A stretch of DNA of 64,000 nucleotides, taken from contig JALMGJ010000006.1 in NCBI GenBank assembly GCA_023362775.1, positions 13,402,501 to 13,466,500 of the forward strand, given 5' to 3'. Below are positions 33,817 through 45,740 of the stretch, in pieces. The translations under genes and the position numbers were made by a program. The notes under the pieces are model-generated. The model did no database searches, had not been told where the DNA came from, and saw only the letters and a program-made list of their open reading frames with translations. Positions within the stretch are counted from its first letter, which is position 1; the number at the start of each line of letters is the position of its first letter. Source of the DNA: Charina bottae. Lineage: Eukaryota > Chordata > Lepidosauria > Squamata > Charinaidae.

Positions 33817-33825
<9 letters not shown>
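31058..33825 (+). mobile_element. Near-complete RTE LINE (BovB relative, second subfamily)
   Basis: Contains both endonuclease and RT. Endonuclease motifs: ILGVSELKWTG, IHAPTTDAEE, TGDWNAKVGS, NQIDYILCSQRW, CSSDHKLL. RT motifs: PIPKKGS, NYRTVALISHASK, DYSKTFDCVDH, GVRQGCILSP, RYADDTTFMAE. The 757-codon frame 31062-33335 is followed, after a single 1-bp loss near 33331, by the C-terminal frame 33386-33817 ending KSRKRLNE. It differs clearly from the BovB copies, so it is a separate subfamily. The 3' end is ACAACAA then an AT run. Confidence 0.9.

Positions 33826-33872
<47 letters not shown>
33826..33872. repeat. (AT)n microsatellite at the junction of two LINEs
   Basis: Pure AT dinucleotide run between the 3' tail of the plus-strand RTE and the 3' tail of the minus-strand BovB. 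Confidence 0.95.
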
Positions 33873-33879
<7 letters not shown>

Positions 33880-34439
33880 CGGTCGTTTAGTCGTGTCCGA
33901 CTCTTCGTGACCTCATGGACCATAGCACGCCAGGCCTTCCTGTCCTCCACTGTCTCTCGGAGTTTACTCAAATTCAAGTTCATTACATCAGTGATGCTAT
34001 CTAACCATCTCATCCTCTGCCGTCCCCTTCTTTTTTTGCCTTCAGTCTTTCCCAGCATCAGGGTCTTTTCCAGTGAGTCCTCTCTTCGCATTAGGTGGCC
34101 GAAGTATTTGAGTTTCAGCTTCAGCATCTGTCCTTCCAATGAGCAGTCAGGGTTGATTTCCTTTAGGATTGACTGGTTTGACCTCCTTGCAGTCCAAGGG
34201 ACTCTCAAGAGTCTTCTCCAGCACCACAGCTCGAAAGCATCAATTCTTCGGCGCTCAGCCTTCCTTATGGTCCAACTCTCACAGCCATACATTACTACTG
34301 GAAAAACCATAGCTTTAACTATACGGACCTTTGTCGGCAAGGTGATGTCTCTGCTTTTTAATATGCTGTCTAGGTTTGCCATAGCTTTCCTCCCAAGGAG
34401 CAAGCGTCTTTTAATTTCATGGCTGCAGTCACCATCTGC
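33873..34439 (-). mobile_element. 5'-truncated RTE-BovB copy
   Basis: The minus frame gives DGDCSHEIKRRLLLGRKAM through KSRTRLND without a stop. The element is cut at its 5' side exactly where the TG run begins (CCATCTGCG|TGTG). It lies tail-to-tail with the preceding RTE. Confidence 0.9.
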
Positions 34440-34443
34440 GTGT

Positions 34444-34490
<47 letters not shown>
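34440..34490. repeat. (TG)n microsatellite
   Basis: TG repeat of about 50 bp fused directly to BovB sequence. A matching (AC)n run lies at 35851-35877 beyond the next element. Confidence 0.95.
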
Positions 34491-34492
<2 letters not shown>

Positions 34493-35846
34493 GTCTCTTC
34501 ATCCTAAATATTCATATTCTTCTTCTTCTTTCTGATTCTTGGCGATCACTCGTAGCCGAGTAAGATTGTCTTCCAGGGGTAAAATCTTAACAGTGGATCC
34601 GTAAGTGGCTGTAAAGGCCAATTCTGGATCCGCACAACTTCCCACAATGAGGGCATAGGTTTCCAGGTGGAAGATGGTCACAATGAGGGTTTGCTTGACG
34701 TGCCTTCCTCTTAGCTCGTTTCTCCCTTTCGCCCTGTACTCGTGCTTCTTCAAAGTCCGTAGCACCTTTAATAAAGGCTGACCTCCAATTGAAACGCTCA
34801 TGAGTTAGGGCTTCCCAGTTCTAAATGCTGATATTAATTTTTTTAAAATTAGCTTTGAGAGTATCTTTGACTCTTTTTTGCTGTCCACCAATATTCCATT
34901 TTCCATTCTTAAGTTGGGAGTAAAGTAGGTGCTTTGGAAGATGATGGTTAGGCATTTGAACAACATGGCAGGTCCAGCGAAGTTGATGTTGGATGATCAT
35001 TGTTTCAACGCTGGTGGTTTTCGCTTCTTCTAATATGCTAACATTAGTCCGCCTATCTTCCCAAGTAATTTGCAGAATTTTTCAGAGGCAGCGTTGATGG
35101 AATCTTTCAAGAAGTTGGAGGTGGCGTTTGTGGAGGGTCAATGTTTCACAGGCGTACAATAGGGTCGGTAGTACAATAGCTTTCTAAACAAGCATTTTGG
35201 TCTCCCTGCGAAGGTCCTGATCCTCAAACAGTCTACGCTTCATTCGGGAGAAAGCTACAGTCGCAGAGCTCAGACGATGCTGAATTTCAGCATTGATGTC
35301 GGCTTTTGTAGATAGATGGCTGCCGAGATAAGAAAAGTGGTCAACATTTTCTAGTAACACACCTTTAAGCTGGATTGATGGCGCTGCAGAGGGATTGGTT
35401 CGAACTTGCTGGTAAAGCACTTTGGTTTTTTTAATGTTAAGTGAGAGGCCGAGCTTTTCATATGCTTCTGCAAAGATGTTTAGGATAGTTTGTAGATCTT
35501 CCTCTGAGTGTGCACAGACTACGTTGTCACCAGCATATTGAAGTTCTATAACAGAAGTTGTAATTACCTTATTTTTTGCTTTCAGCCTACTAAGATTAAA
35601 AAGATTTCCATCTGTTCGATATATAATTTCTACACCAGTAAGAAGTTTCCCTTCAACAAGGTGTAGTATCATAGCGATGAAGATAGCGAATAAGGTTGGA
35701 GCAATAACACATCCCTGTTTAACGCTGGATCCCACTTTAAATGGATCGCTTTGAGAGCCATTATTATTCAGGATTGTTGCCATCATGTCGTCATGGAGTA
35801 GCCGCAAGATGTTCACATATATGAATATTTAGGATGAAGACTATAG

Positions 35847-35848
<2 letters not shown>
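34491..35848 (-). mobile_element. Non-LTR retrotransposon 3' half of unresolved clade, flanked by inverted repeats
   Basis: The minus frame 35184-35816 has RT palm blocks: SSVKQGCVIAPTLFAIF, IELQYAGDNVVCAHSEE, LSLNIKKTKVLYQ, VDHFSYLGSHLS, INAEIQHRLSSA. The catalytic YADD is YAGD, so the copy is dead. Downstream the C-terminal region continues with shifts (CLRKILQITWEDRRT-like, LRWTGHVVQMP-like). The borders carry the inverted sequence CTTCATCCTAAATATTCAT (34497-34515) and its reverse complement (35821-35839). A direct copy of the same 19-mer follows at 35884-35902. Confidence 0.75.
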
Positions 35849-35877
<29 letters not shown>

Positions 35878-36304
35878 AATATTCTTCATCCTAAATATTC
35901 ATTTCTAAATGAACAAGCAATAAATCCAGAGGGTACTTAAATACTGTACATGAAAGTTTCGAAGTTACGTGGAACTTTGCATTTTTATCCAACTTTGGAT
36001 TGTTTGACAACTGCATTGTACTTAATGAGATCAGACCTGTCCACAAAAACATAAGCCTTACTAGTATTTTGATTGGAATAGGCAATGTTTTTATGTGGAC
36101 CTTTTTTTTTTTAAGAGTTCAGGTGGTCCAGAATGCTGCAATAGGAAATTAGCTGGCCTTCACTACTGAGAATCACACTCTATCTAAGCTGCATGATCAA
36201 CATCCTGATTGCAGACATGTGGTTACTTTGCAGCCATAAATAACATGGTTCCAGGGTTCCATGGGACAACCTTGAATACTTTGGTGTCCTCCAGATGTGT
36301 TGGA
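35849..36304. other. (AC)n run, target-like repeat copy and unassigned intron
   Basis: (AC)n at 35851-35877, then CTTCATCCTAAATATTCAT at 35884-35902. The rest has no recognised content apart from a possible LINE scrap near 36115-36270. Confidence 0.5.
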
Positions 36305-36515
36305 TACTATTCATTCAGTCGCTTCCGACTCTTTGTGACTTCATGGACCAGCCCACGCCAGAGCTTCCTGTTGGCCATCGCCACCCCCAGCTCCCCCACG
36401 ATCAAGTCCGTTACCTCCAGAATATCATCCATCCATCTTGCCCTTGGTCAGCCCCTCTTCCTTTTGCCTTCCATTTTCCCTAGCATCAGCTTCTTCTCCA
36501 GAGTATCCTGTCTTC
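36305..36515 (-). mobile_element. RTE 3' fragment, same subfamily as 31.1-33.8 kb
   Basis: The minus strand reads the C-terminal end (MLGKMEGKRK.RG, DGILEVT, GRVHEVTK-like) matching 33610-33800. It is followed at its truncation point by a CTACTTCT-type minisatellite. Confidence 0.8.
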
Positions 36516-36605
36516 TCTACTACTGTCTTCTCTACTATTTCTCTACTACTTCTACTTCTTCTCTACTACTTCTACTTCTACTTCTCTACTACTTCTCTAC
36601 CTACT
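36516..36605. repeat. CTACTTCT minisatellite
   Basis: Irregular tandem units of CTTCTCTACTA / CTACTTCTA over about 90 bp next to the RTE break. Confidence 0.85.
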
Positions 36606-36931
36606 GGTCCATTTATGATGAGGATTTAACTGATTGTTGCAGGAGACATGGTCTCTATGATTATGCTCAAATTCTACAGAGTTCTATTTCTGTTGAAGCC
36701 ATATATTCCACCAGATTGTAAAAATATCTTCATTTGTTTAGGTTTTATTTTTAATTATCCATAATTTTCTATCCAGTTTCTTTGTTTATGTGCTAAAATT
36801 TTATGGAATGTTGCTGTTTTTTCTAATTTCTTTTAATTGCTGTCAGTATCCCTGGAAGACATCTAAGCATGGGACAGATAGAAATAAAGTAGAATAAAAC
36901 AATTGTTTTTGTATTGTAAGCCTCAAGTGTT
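36606..36931. other. Intron, unassigned (possible LINE tail)
   Basis: Contains GATGAGGATTTAACTGATTG and an AT-rich end with AGAAATAAAGTAGAATAAA at about 36880-36900, compatible with an old LINE 3' end. Too diverged to place. Confidence 0.35.
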
Positions 36932-39650
36932 CTTGTTGTTAATTGCCATCGAGTCGTTTACGACTCATAGCGACCCTATGTATAATAGAACGAAATGCTA
37001 AACGGTCTTGCGTCAATTGCCTGACTGTTCCAATGTTTGCATCCATTGTTGCAGTAATTGTGTCAATCCATCGCAATGAAGGTCTTCCTGTTTTCCACTG
37101 GCCCTCGACTTTACCAAACATTTATTTATTTATTTGTTTGTTTGTTTTTTATCACTGCCCATCCTCCCCTGAAGGAGGGACTGTCCACTTCCTTGGGCCC
37201 AACAGAGTCAAACCGTTCCCAGATAACTAGGTAAATACGAACCCTGGGTATCTCCCCCAAACATGATATCCTTTTCAAGTGATCGGTCTTTCCTGACAAT
37301 GTGTCCAAAGTATGAGAGCCTAAGCCTAGTTATCCTCGCCTCTAGTGAACATTTTGGTTGTATTTTTTCTAAAACTGATTTGTTTGTTCTTCTGCCAGTC
37401 CATGGTACTTTCAGTAATCTTCGCCAACACCACAATTCGAACACATCAATTCTTCTTCTACCCTTTTTAATGTCCTTCCTTTCTATCTTCCTTTTTTTAA
37501 TTTCACAGGCTTATGTGGCAATTGAGAAAACCATAGCGTGAGTTAGACGCATCTTTGTTTTTAGACTGACGTCTTTACTTCTGAAAACCTTAGATAGGTC
37601 TTGGATGGCAGATTTTCCCAGCGCGATACATTGTCTGATTTCTTGATTACTACTACCCTTGGCATTGATTGTTGATCCGAGCAGAATCAAATCATTGACA
37701 ACTTCAATTTCTTCTCCATTAATTGTGACATTACTTATTGGTCCATTTGTGAGAATCTTCATCTTCTTCACATTCAGATGTAGTCCATATTGCTGACTAC
37801 AGTCTATGATTTTCATCAGCAAGTACTTCAAGTCTTCTTCATTTCCAGCAAGCAAAGTTGTGTCATCTGCATATAATAGATTGTTAATGAGTCTTCCACC
37901 AATTCTGATACCCCGCTCTTCTTTGTACATTCTTGCTTCTCGAATTATTTGTTCAGCGTACACATTGAATAAATAGGGTGAAAGTAAACAACCTTGCTGC
38001 ATACCTTTTCCAATTTTGAACCACTCGGTATCACCGTTTTCTGTTCTAACTACTGCCTCTTGATCCGTGTACAGGTTCCGCATGAGTACAATTAAGTGCT
38101 CTGGGATTCCCATTCTTCATAATATTAACCATAACTTGTTATGGTCCACACAGTCAAACACATTTGCGTAATCAATGAAGTAGAGGTAAACATCTTTCTG
38201 GTATTCTTTGCATTCAGCCAAGATCCATCTTACATCAGCTATGATATCTCTCGTGCCGTGTCCTCTTCTAAATCCAGCTTGGACTTCAGGTAGTTCTCTG
38301 TCGATGTAAGGCTGCAAACGTTGTTGAATTATTTTCAGCAAAATTTTGCTAGCATGTGAAATTAATGAAATTGTTCGATAATTTCCACATTCAGTTTGAT
38401 CTCCTTTCTTTGGAATGGGTATGAATTCGGATCTCTTCCAGTCAGTTGGCCAGGTCTCTGTCTTCCAAACTTCTTGACATAGAAGAATAAGTGCTTCCAC
38501 TGCTGCATCTGATTGTTGAAGTATCTCATTTGGTAATCCATCAATTCCTGGAGCCTTGTTTTTCACCAGTGCCTTCAGTGCAGCTTCTCCCTTCATTACC
38601 AATGGTTCTTGATCATATTTTACCTCCTGGAATAGCTGAACATCAGCTAACTCTTTTTTATACAGTGATTCTGTATATTCCTTCCATCTTCTCTTAATAC
38701 TACCTGCATAATTTAATGTATTGCCCATAGAATCTTTAAGGATAGCAACTCGGGGCTTGAATTTTCTCTTCAGCTCTTTCAGTTTGAGAAATGCTGATCG
38801 TGTTCTTCCTCTTTGATTTGCTAACTCTAGGTCTTTGCATATTTCATCATAATATTTTTCCTTATCTATTCTAGCTGCCCTTTGATATTTTCTATTTAGT
38901 TCTCTTACTTCATTCTTTCTTCCTTTAGCTTTAGCTGCTCGGCATTTAAAAGGAAGTTCCAGAGTCTCATCTGACATCCATTTGGATCTTTTCTTCCTTT
39001 CCTGCCTTTTTAATGATCTTTCGCTTTCTTAGCATATTATGTTCTTAATATCTTCCCACAACTCTTCTGGTCTTCGATCATCAGTATTTAGTGCCTCAAA
39101 TCTATTTTTGAGGTGATCTTTAAATTCAGGTGGGTTGTTTTCAAGGTCATACTTTGGCAGTCTTGATCTTACTATATTTTTCTTCAGCTTCAGCTTGAAC
39201 TTGCACATAAGCAGTTGATGATCTGTCCCGCAGTCCACTCCTGATTTTGTCTTAACTGATAGTATTGAGCTTCTCCATCGTCTCCTTCCACAAACATAAT
39301 CAATTTGGTTTCTGTGTAATCCATCTGGTAAGGTCTATGTGTATAGTCGTCAGCTGTGTTGTTGGAAAAAAATGTTGCAAATAAATAAATCAGTGGTCTT
39401 ACAGAATTCTATCATACGGTCTCCAGCCTCGTTTCTGTCACCAAGGCCATATTTTCCAACTACTGATCTTTCTTCTTTATTTCCAACTTTTGCATTCCAG
39501 TCGCCAATAATTAACAAAGCATCTTGGTTGCATGTTCGATCAATTTCAGATTGCAGCATTTCATAGAAGTCTTCAATTTCTTCATCTTCAGCATTCGTGG
39601 TTGGTGCATAAATTTGAATAATAGTAACAGCCTCAAGTACAAGATGCAAA
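36932..39650 (-). mobile_element. Third, older RTE LINE with a nested insertion
   Basis: Minus-strand pieces in order: endonuclease (39350-39649, IQIYAPTTNAEDEE, GDWNAKVGNKEER; 39029-39238, CGTDHQLLMCKFKLKLKK), linker and RT fingers (38117-38977, PIPKKGDQTECGNYRTISLI, DYANVFDCVDH), palm (37511-38113, GKGMQQGCLLSPYLFN, LLYADDTTLLAG) and C-terminus (37260-37444, FELWCWRRLLKVPW; 36939-37110, KTGRPSLRWIDT). Frameshifts or stops separate the pieces. A foreign TTTATTTG... repeat of about 140 bp splits the C-terminal part at 37118-37258. Confidence 0.88.
37118..37258. mobile_element. LINE/SINE-tail type repeat nested in the RTE copy
   Basis: TTTATTTATTTGTTTGTTTG, CACTGCCCATCCTCCCCTGA and a following 80 bp interrupt the RTE coding sequence. 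ACCAAACAT and CCAAACATGATA at the two borders (about 37112-37121 and 37256-37265) look like a short target duplication (ccaaacat). Confidence 0.6.
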
Positions 39651-40156
39651 ATGGGATTCGTTTTTGATTTTTAGTCGTGTATGTTTGCATTTCCCTTCTT
39701 TTCTATCTTAGCTTGTAAGGTGAAAGGGAGGATTAGGGTCCTTTATCTTGAACAGTTGCATAGTTTTGAATTTAAGTAGACTGCAACTTTTCATGTATCA
39801 GGTGAAACTTCCTTTTCTGCAGCACTGTTAAAATGTTAGGAAACCAATTGCCTGCCTTAAAGGCAGCTTCTAAACAAATTAAGGAAGAAGTAACGGTGCT
39901 GTTGAGGCCCTCTAGGCTGGGTTTCATCTTACTCATGAATTCTGACCCTATTGGAGATTCCCAGTTCAGTGATATTCAGGAAGGCCTTTTCTTTGTTATG
40001 ATAATGAACCAAAGACAATAAACATCATCTGTTCCTGCATCAGATATTAGATGTGATGTTGACTTATGTTTAGTCAGTACGCTTGCATTTGTTTCATATA
40101 AACAGAATAGGACTTCTTGTGAGTTACTGTTAAGCATAACTTGTATTTCTTTCTGG
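39651..40156. other. Intron, no recognised feature
   Basis: No coding or repeat signal recognised between the RTE 5' break and the palindromic element's first target copy. Confidence 0.4.
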
Positions 40157-40171
40157 CATACCATAAAGTAC

Positions 40172-40391
40172 CAATCGAAGGGAATATTTGTAGCTCAGGG
40201 TTGAACTGTGGAGTCCTTGGTGCTCTCTGAGCCTTGTTGTTTTCTTGCAGACGTTTCATTGCCAGGCTAGGCAACATCTTCAGTGCAAAAAGTTTTCAGT
40301 GCGAAATAAGTTTTCACACTGAAGATGTTGCCTAGCCTGGCAATGAAACAAATGCAAGAAAACAACAGGGCTCAGAGAGCACCAAGGACTC
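40172..40391. mobile_element. Palindromic mobile unit, copy 1
   Basis: Flanked by an exact 15-bp direct repeat cataccataaagtac (40157-40171 and 40392-40406). The unit has a unique head (GAATATTTGTAGCTCAGGGT) and two inverted arms of about 75 bp (GGAGTCCTTGGTGCTCTCTG ... TTGCCTAGCCTGGCAATGAA) around a roughly 40-bp loop. The long target duplication points to target-primed insertion. The minus-strand peptide RAPRTPQFNPELQIF suggests a Penelope-like element end, by recollection only. Confidence 0.7.
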
Positions 40392-40406
40392 CATACCATA
40401 AAGTAC

Positions 40407-40924
40407 ATTTGCTTTTTAAAATTATTGTTCTATTTTAGACATACTGTGTTTGTGCTTTGCTGGGCTGACTAGTGGATTTTCAGTTCTAAAATACCACACT
40501 CCTAAAGAATAGAAGATTTAAAGTCATAGCAATAGATTCAGTGTATTTTCCCGTGAATCATAATATCCCTTTTTGGTTTTTTTCCAAACGATGTCAGCTA
40601 AACAGCAGAAAGTTCCAAACAGCTGAGCAAAGAAACTCCCAACAGTTTTCTGCTCAATATAAAGACCAAATTTAAGCAAGGTTTTTAAGGAGAAAAAGAA
40701 TTTGACCAAAGAACTGAAATCAGAAATACATGACAATTTTACATGTTTACAAATATTGTATATCAGCCAGAGTACAACAAAGGGGAAGTTAGAAACAAAA
40801 TAGTTACCTATATTGTTTTTAGTAGTTTTCCTGCTTTCTACTTTTTTTGTTCAATTTTTGCATTCTTAAATAACAAAATAGTGGAGACTTTGACACTGAA
40901 GTCTCCAAAACGGGGGGGGGGGGG
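40407..40924. other. Intron, no recognised feature
   Basis: AT-rich, ending in a 13-bp G run at 40913-40925 next to the LTR-like segment. Confidence 0.4.
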
Positions 40925-40925
40925 T

Positions 40926-41245
40926 TGGTTTCGTTGAATCCCGCACGATTAGTCCAATTAATCACACAGGATTAGGAGAATTCAAAGAAATCATTTTTAT
41001 TTTGTAGATCTACAAAGTAAAGGCGGGCCCCTCCTATCTCTGCACTACAAAAGCAGGGAGGGAGCCTTGAGCATCCCCTGCAGTTAGCTTTTATAGCCCA
41101 CTAAAGTTGTTATCTCAATTGCCATCCTGCCATAAAACTTCTAATTGGTTACTCTGTTAGCGCCTGCGCAAATGCTGTACATATAAGATACTAACCCATA
41201 ATATTCCCTAAGCATGTTCTGTGTTTTCTAAAATCCTCCACCTAT
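40926..41245 (-). mobile_element. Possible solo LTR
   Basis: On the minus strand it shows a TATAAAAGC promoter-like box at about 41090, AATAAAAATG about 70 bp before the end, and an end at ...AACGAAACCA. Start TGGAGGATTT near 41245 is a guess. No target duplication was confirmed because a G run abuts one end. Confidence 0.4.
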
Positions 41246-42041
41246 GGGAGTAAAAATTAAAATGTAAATGAGCTAAAGGTTACTTCAGTTTGGTCATCAT
41301 CATCTTTATCTGCATTCCACATGGCCAACTGTACTCCTGAATTCCTTCCTGTTCCTAAACTTGCAAGTTTAGGAACAGTGAGTCTACATCTAACAAAAGA
41401 GCTAATTGTTTACATATGCGTAAAGACCTTCATCTCACTATCTCCTCTTCAGTTACACACTCTAATAGAAAGGGCTATTCAGGACAGTAGTTAGAACAAT
41501 TATCACAGTAGCACTTTTCTTCAATCACATTCAGTTTTTCCCTCCTGTTGCTATCAACACTCAGCTCAAAGATTCAAAAAGATCTCTACAATCCTTTTTC
41601 TTACTGTAAAAATAATTTAATGTATTTTATTTTTTGTGATTAATTTTCCTTCAATGATATACTGAGCACTAACTGTACAACCTCAGTAACTTCTTTGTCC
41701 ACTAATTAATACTTTTTCTCTGCATCAATTCATGTTTTCCTTTTTTCATTTGTTTTCTCTTTTTTCCCCCTTTAAAATGAATAATAAAATTAATAATAAT
41801 AATAATAATAAGTAAAGCCCAATTAAATTGCAGGGGGAACTGATACCACTGTTCAGTTTAACCATAAGTCCATAAGTAATTATACAAATGAGTGGCCCAT
41901 TTCCACATATATGCTCTCAAACATATTTTTGGAGAAAATCCTATCTATAATTTGGTTGTTAACACTTGTGGTTAAATTGGAAGAGTAAATAAATTATTTT
42001 TAATATATCACTTAATAGCCTCTGAAGAATAAGCAGAGTCT
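41246..42041. other. Intron, no recognised feature
   Basis: AT-rich; a short TAA run at 41785-41812. A 13-bp local hairpin AACTTGCAAGTT sits near 41357-41370. No coding signal. Confidence 0.4.
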
Positions 42042-42215
42042 GTCAGGTATGCTTTATAATTGGAATTTATTAGGGATTCTGCATAATCATTAATTCAGAG
42101 CCCAGTACAGTCCACAAGTATGAAATTCACTTTTATATTGATGGTCCTCAGTGTAGATCATGAGAGAGGCAGCTGAGACATTTCGAGCCTCTACAGTTGG
42201 GCTCCCACTTTCTGA
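42042..42215 (-). mobile_element. Possible LTR fragment
   Basis: The minus strand carries ATATAAAAGTG, AATAAATTCC about 40 bp before the end, and a terminus ...ACCTGACA. The layout recalls the confirmed solo LTR at 52.4 kb, but the other end and target repeat were not found. Confidence 0.35.
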
Positions 42216-43949
42216 TCACAACATTTGCCTTCAGGGTGGTCCAGGGTTTGCTCCCCATTTCTTTAGGTTTTGAATGTGGCGATTACAGGGATTGTGGCAG
42301 AGAATGTGGCAATTCTCAGTATTGTAGTTTGGCAAGATTAGAATCCAGAGAACTTCTGTAGGGAATGGGATGTAGGCCTGGATTCCATTTCTGGCAGCTC
42401 TTCATCCAAATGACATTCAGAAATGTATATAGATATTTCAGAGAGGCAGAATTCAGTTATAAGACACCTGTTCTCCAATTTGATTGAGAATAACAAATTA
42501 CTTAAAATCTTATTTTCATAGTACAAGGTATATATTTATATGTACACCTGCCCAGCTCAATTACATTTGCAAGAGTTAATTTTACTTTCAATTACATTTG
42601 TTTTTTTTTTATAAAGACACAGCATATGGCAGTAGCTAGTGAACCTTGACTGATCTCTAAAAATCTAAATACAATTAGATCTCATAAGTTTTGGGAACGG
42701 AGATCACCTGGAAATTCCAGAGCTGTAGACCAGACTGGGAAGTTGAAAAAATTTCCTGGAAAAGGCCATAGTATCCCACTTGCATATGACTGCCAAGAAA
42801 ACCACATGTAAATGTTCCTGTAATCAACAGGAAGGACATTTTATTTTAATCTTTAGCAATTTTAGAAAAAAAATATCAATTCTGAGAATATATATCAGTC
42901 TATCAATCTACCTACCTACCTACCCCACCCTCAGAATGGACCAGATAATAGGTATGCTATTCAGATGATGGCATCTGAACAGGTTAGTCACCAGCACTGA
43001 AAGTTGTGTCCAAAGATCCCAAACTAAGACAAGATGATAATTGACATTTTGTATACATTCTATTGACGATCTGTTATCTGGCTTTCTGTATTTGATCTCA
43101 AAATTGTCCCAGTCTCCTCCTTACATATTGATTGGAAAATAAAGTTTAGCATTAAGGGGATTTTCCCAATTTTTAAATAATAAAAAAATAGCAGTATGGT
43201 TATTATTGTTATAATTATAATTATGATTATGGTCCATAAGTATTATGAATCTTATGCCATCTGTGCCTACTGATTTCAAACAGTTTCTACAGGGATTTTA
43301 TAAGAGGGATGTTGCTTTTTCCAGGATCTTTTTCTCTTACTACACCTTTTCATTTCCATGGCCAGAGATATGCAGAGAATAGTAAAAAAAATAATGTTCC
43401 AAAGATGTTTGGTTGCCAGCCTTCGATTTTTTTTTTTTGATTTATCATATTTTAAGAGCACTGTGGTTGTAGTAAGCATAAAAATGATTATGGATGTAAT
43501 TTATGTCTACTGTTTTGTAAAAACAAAATTGTGTGAGAACAAAAAGATAAATTCTGCCTTCAATTTTAGGCATTTCAGGGAAAAGCATTTCTGGAAGCAA
43601 CAAAACATACAAGCACACAGACATATCCACGCTATCCTTTTTTTAAAAAAACAAGCAAACAAATCCTTAACAAGTATAAAAATACAGTACATCCTTCTAT
43701 CCTACATGTCATCCCCTCTCTGTGTATTGGAATTGTTGTGTAGACAATTGTTTTGAAAACTATTAAGAAATTTGTTTACCATATCTGGATTTTAATAAAA
43801 TACTCTTCTAAATGCTCTCTCTCTCTCTCTTTCTACAATGGTCACAATAACAGAGAATGGATTTTAAGGGACGGAAAATCAGTTTGCTTTTCAGTGTTTC
43901 ACAAACAGCACATCTTCCTTAGTAAATTTTGGGAATGCTGTAAATGCAA
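42216..43949. other. Intron, mostly unassigned
   Basis: Low-complexity patches only (CTAC units near 42905-42922, AATTATAATT palindromes near 43200-43230, CT run near 43815-43832). No exon signal. Confidence 0.4.
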
Positions 43950-45740
43950 TGTATTTTGATTTCCGAAAAGTATTTGACAATATACCAGATGACATGCAAA
44001 TTAGCAAGCTACTGAATGTGGGCTAGATGGCATGAAAACTAAGTGCAACTGGCTTGAAAATTATACTCAAATTTTGTGTCTTGCCAATTTCCTTGAATAG
44101 AGTGCCCCAAGGTTCATTCTGTGGGCCCTGCGCTCTGCAATGTCCTTATCAGTGTCTTGGGTGAAGAGGTAGCAGGAGTGCTTATCAGCTCTGCAAGTGG
44201 TACAACATTTGGTGGAATAGTCAGTCTCTGAAGAATCTTGAAAGGTTAGAGCAACATTGCTCAGATTGTGGATCATGACTCCTGGGGAGGGTCACCACAG
44301 AGTGCCCTCCCTGCACCTCTTTCCAAGCAGACATATCAGTTTGATCTGCAAGTGACAGTTCTAGAGCTCTGTATAAAGCCTGGGTGGTCATGGTCCTCTG
44401 CTTCCTCCTCCTGAACATGTTATTTGCATTTCAGAGGAGAATTAATCAGTCCTAGAGGAGATGAGGCTTCTATGCAGACCTGAAACTGTCTGTAGAGCAG
44501 GCCTGCACAGCTCATAGAGGGGAAGGGGCCACAATGATAAATTAAAAATCCTCACGGGCTGCAAAGGACTAGTTGGTGTGCCGACCAGCTGTTCAGTGGC
44601 TAGTGGAGCAGCGGTAGCGATGGAGCTGGTGGTGCTGGTGAGGCTCAGAGGCACCTGGCAGCATGTCTTTTGGGGTGCCAGGCCCTTCCTGGCCGGGTGA
44701 TACTTGGCAGTGGTGAATTTACTTATTTTTTTAAAATGCCAGTGGGATGTACAAGGCTGCTTGTTGTAGAGAGAATTACTACTGAGGGGAAGCGAGGAGG
44801 GCTGCAAGGAAATTGCAAGCGTAGGGAGAGGGATTTACAAGGAGCAACAGTGGGAGGAGAAGAAGGTGGGCTATGATTGTTGTCACAGTGCACCTGCACT
44901 GGGAGGCAGAGCACCAGATGCAGCTGACGGCCTGCCAGTGTTCTGCAAGCTGCAGTGTTTTAAACATGGTTTAAGACATGCTGACTAAAGGGGAAGAAAC
45001 ACCCCCCCTTTTTTTCCCCTTTGGTGAATGACAGAGGCTGTCTTCAAAATGAAACCCAGATTTCAGGAACTACACAGAAGCAAGCATGCTCACCTTTCTC
45101 ATTAAGAATATGGTTTTAAATTTTATTGGGAGGAGGTTACTTATTTCCAATGAAACTGTTTTCTTTTATAAAATTGTATAGTTATATCATTTTTATATTT
45201 GATACATAGCTTAAATTTAATTATTCAAAGTACTATATTTATTTCTTGCCTAACCCTAAACCCAATGAAATCATTAGTTTTATTTAAGAGGCAGTTGCAT
45301 AAATTCATTCCAGCGTTTTAGGGGGTTACCATCTGAGAACCCCTAAGTTAAAAAAATGGGGTGAAAATAACAAATTTAATAAAACACAAATGCAGTTATA
45401 TACATAGGAAATAGAAATCAATTGCACAGGTATAAAATGGAAATATTCACAGGTGTATTATTGGCAATAATACTGGTGAAAAAATTCTTAGAGATGTATT
45501 TGGTTTCGAGCTGTATATGAATTAGTACTTTGATGTAGCTGCAAAAAAGGCAAATGCAATTTTAGATTGCATCAACAGAAATATAGCTTCCAAATCATAG
45601 GAAGCAATAATTCTACATTTTGCATTGGTCAGAATCCACCTCAACGATTCTATCTATTTCTGGGCAATGCAATTTAAGAAGGATTTGGGGAAACTGGAAG
45701 GTTCAGGACAGTGAAGATGATCAGGGGACTAGAAACTTAG
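43950..45740 (+). mobile_element. Decayed CR1 LINE, interrupted
   Basis: At 43955-44220 the plus strand gives a worn RT block (LDFRKVFDNIPDDM, then GVPQGSFCGP and ISSASGTTFGG). At about 45400-45740 CR1 3' sequence resumes (ATTGCATCAACAGAAATATA, GGTCAGAATCCACCTCAACG, AATTTAAGAAGGATTTGGGG). The 1.1 kb between is foreign or unalignable; it begins like a hAT end near 44499 (CAGGCCTGCACAGCTCATAG). Confidence 0.55.

Noticed and set aside
43276..43756. Overlapping short frames in AT-rich intron
   Set aside because: Low-complexity Phe/Lys/Ile-rich translations in several frames; no signal.
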